A DNA stretch of 32,182 nt. Source: Sphingobacterium bovistauri (lineage in GTDB: Bacteria; Bacteroidota; Bacteroidia; Sphingobacteriales; Sphingobacteriaceae). This document shows positions 32,145 through 32,182 of this stretch, one piece after another. Each line of letters begins with the position of its first letter. Positions within the stretch are counted from its first letter, which is position 1. A program made the translations under genes and the position numbers. Location: the NCBI RefSeq assembly GCF_020295405.1, contig NZ_JADEYP010000040.1, positions 1 to 32,182 on the forward strand, read 5' to 3'. The notes beneath the pieces are model-generated. The model was not told where the DNA came from and made no database searches. It worked only from the letters and a program-made list of their open reading frames with translations.

Positions 32145-32182
32145 ATGATTGACAGAGAATCATTATTAAACGACAAAGAGTT
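32145..32182 (+). CDS. Start of an unidentified gene (partial, runs off the window)
   Basis: An ATG at 32145 opens a frame (MIDRESLLNDKE...) that stays open to the window edge, with a plausible promoter just ahead. Twelve codons are too few to identify it. Confidence 0.5.
   Translation, partial: MIDRESLLNDKE

Noticed and set aside
1..32182. CRISPR arrays, insertion sequences, prophage or defence genes
   Set aside because: No regularly spaced repeats, transposase, integrase or phage genes are visible; the genes are mostly housekeeping.

Overview
The window looks like a chromosomal core segment of an A+T-rich Bacteroidota genome, most likely a Sphingobacteriaceae member such as Sphingobacterium or Pedobacter. 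The reasons are Bacteroidota-type promoter boxes (TAnnTTTG, several with TTG about 19-22 bp upstream), the near absence of Shine-Dalgarno sites, exported proteins ending their signal peptides in 'NAQ', a three-gene sdhCAB cluster with a b558-type membrane anchor, a DUF5687-type ABC permease, and a TPR-containing histidine kinase. The species is inferred from gene content only. I see no rRNA or tRNA genes, CRISPR array, prophage or insertion sequence, and no gene-free stretch longer than about 200 bases.

Layout. 1-2060: end of an upstream gene, terminator, nth and recA (DNA repair). 2128-5640: an unusual SDF-family symporter facing a DUF5687 permease/ATPase pair across a bidirectional terminator. 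5665-9643, all minus strand: sodA, then a lipoprotein-type msrA with an AraC regulator 9 bp behind it, then pruA, with a cluster of GGTAAA half-sites ahead of pruA. 9748-10780, minus: a tight csbD-like/csaA/tadA operon. 10832-15276, plus: a beta-barrel protein and sdhC-sdhA-sdhB, with an inverted heptamer repeat between sdhA and sdhB. 15347-17961: an orphan TPR histidine kinase and two small membrane proteins, the second split by an in-frame amber codon. 17958-18941, minus: a protein of unknown function.

19092-21503 is a compact five-gene plus-strand operon with a good promoter: small membrane protein, GbsR/MarR regulator, two mutually homologous small membrane proteins, and a TIGR01777-type nucleotide-sugar-epimerase-like protein. 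This is the best candidate for an uncharacterised functional unit. 21664-23590: dctA and a YhhN/lysoplasmalogenase-family gene. 23594-27068, minus: dgt and topB. 27125-27595, minus: a small membrane protein. 27683-28744: galM. 28921-32040: two tandem paralogous exported TPR-like/TlpA-thioredoxin proteins. 32145-end: the first codons of another gene.

Most of this is ordinary housekeeping content. The points that stand out are the TIGR01777 operon with paired membrane paralogues, the symporter with altered cation/substrate motifs, the amber-interrupted small gene, the heptamer inverted repeat inside sdh, the half-site cluster ahead of pruA, and several genes whose -7 box lies only 4-8 nt before the start codon.
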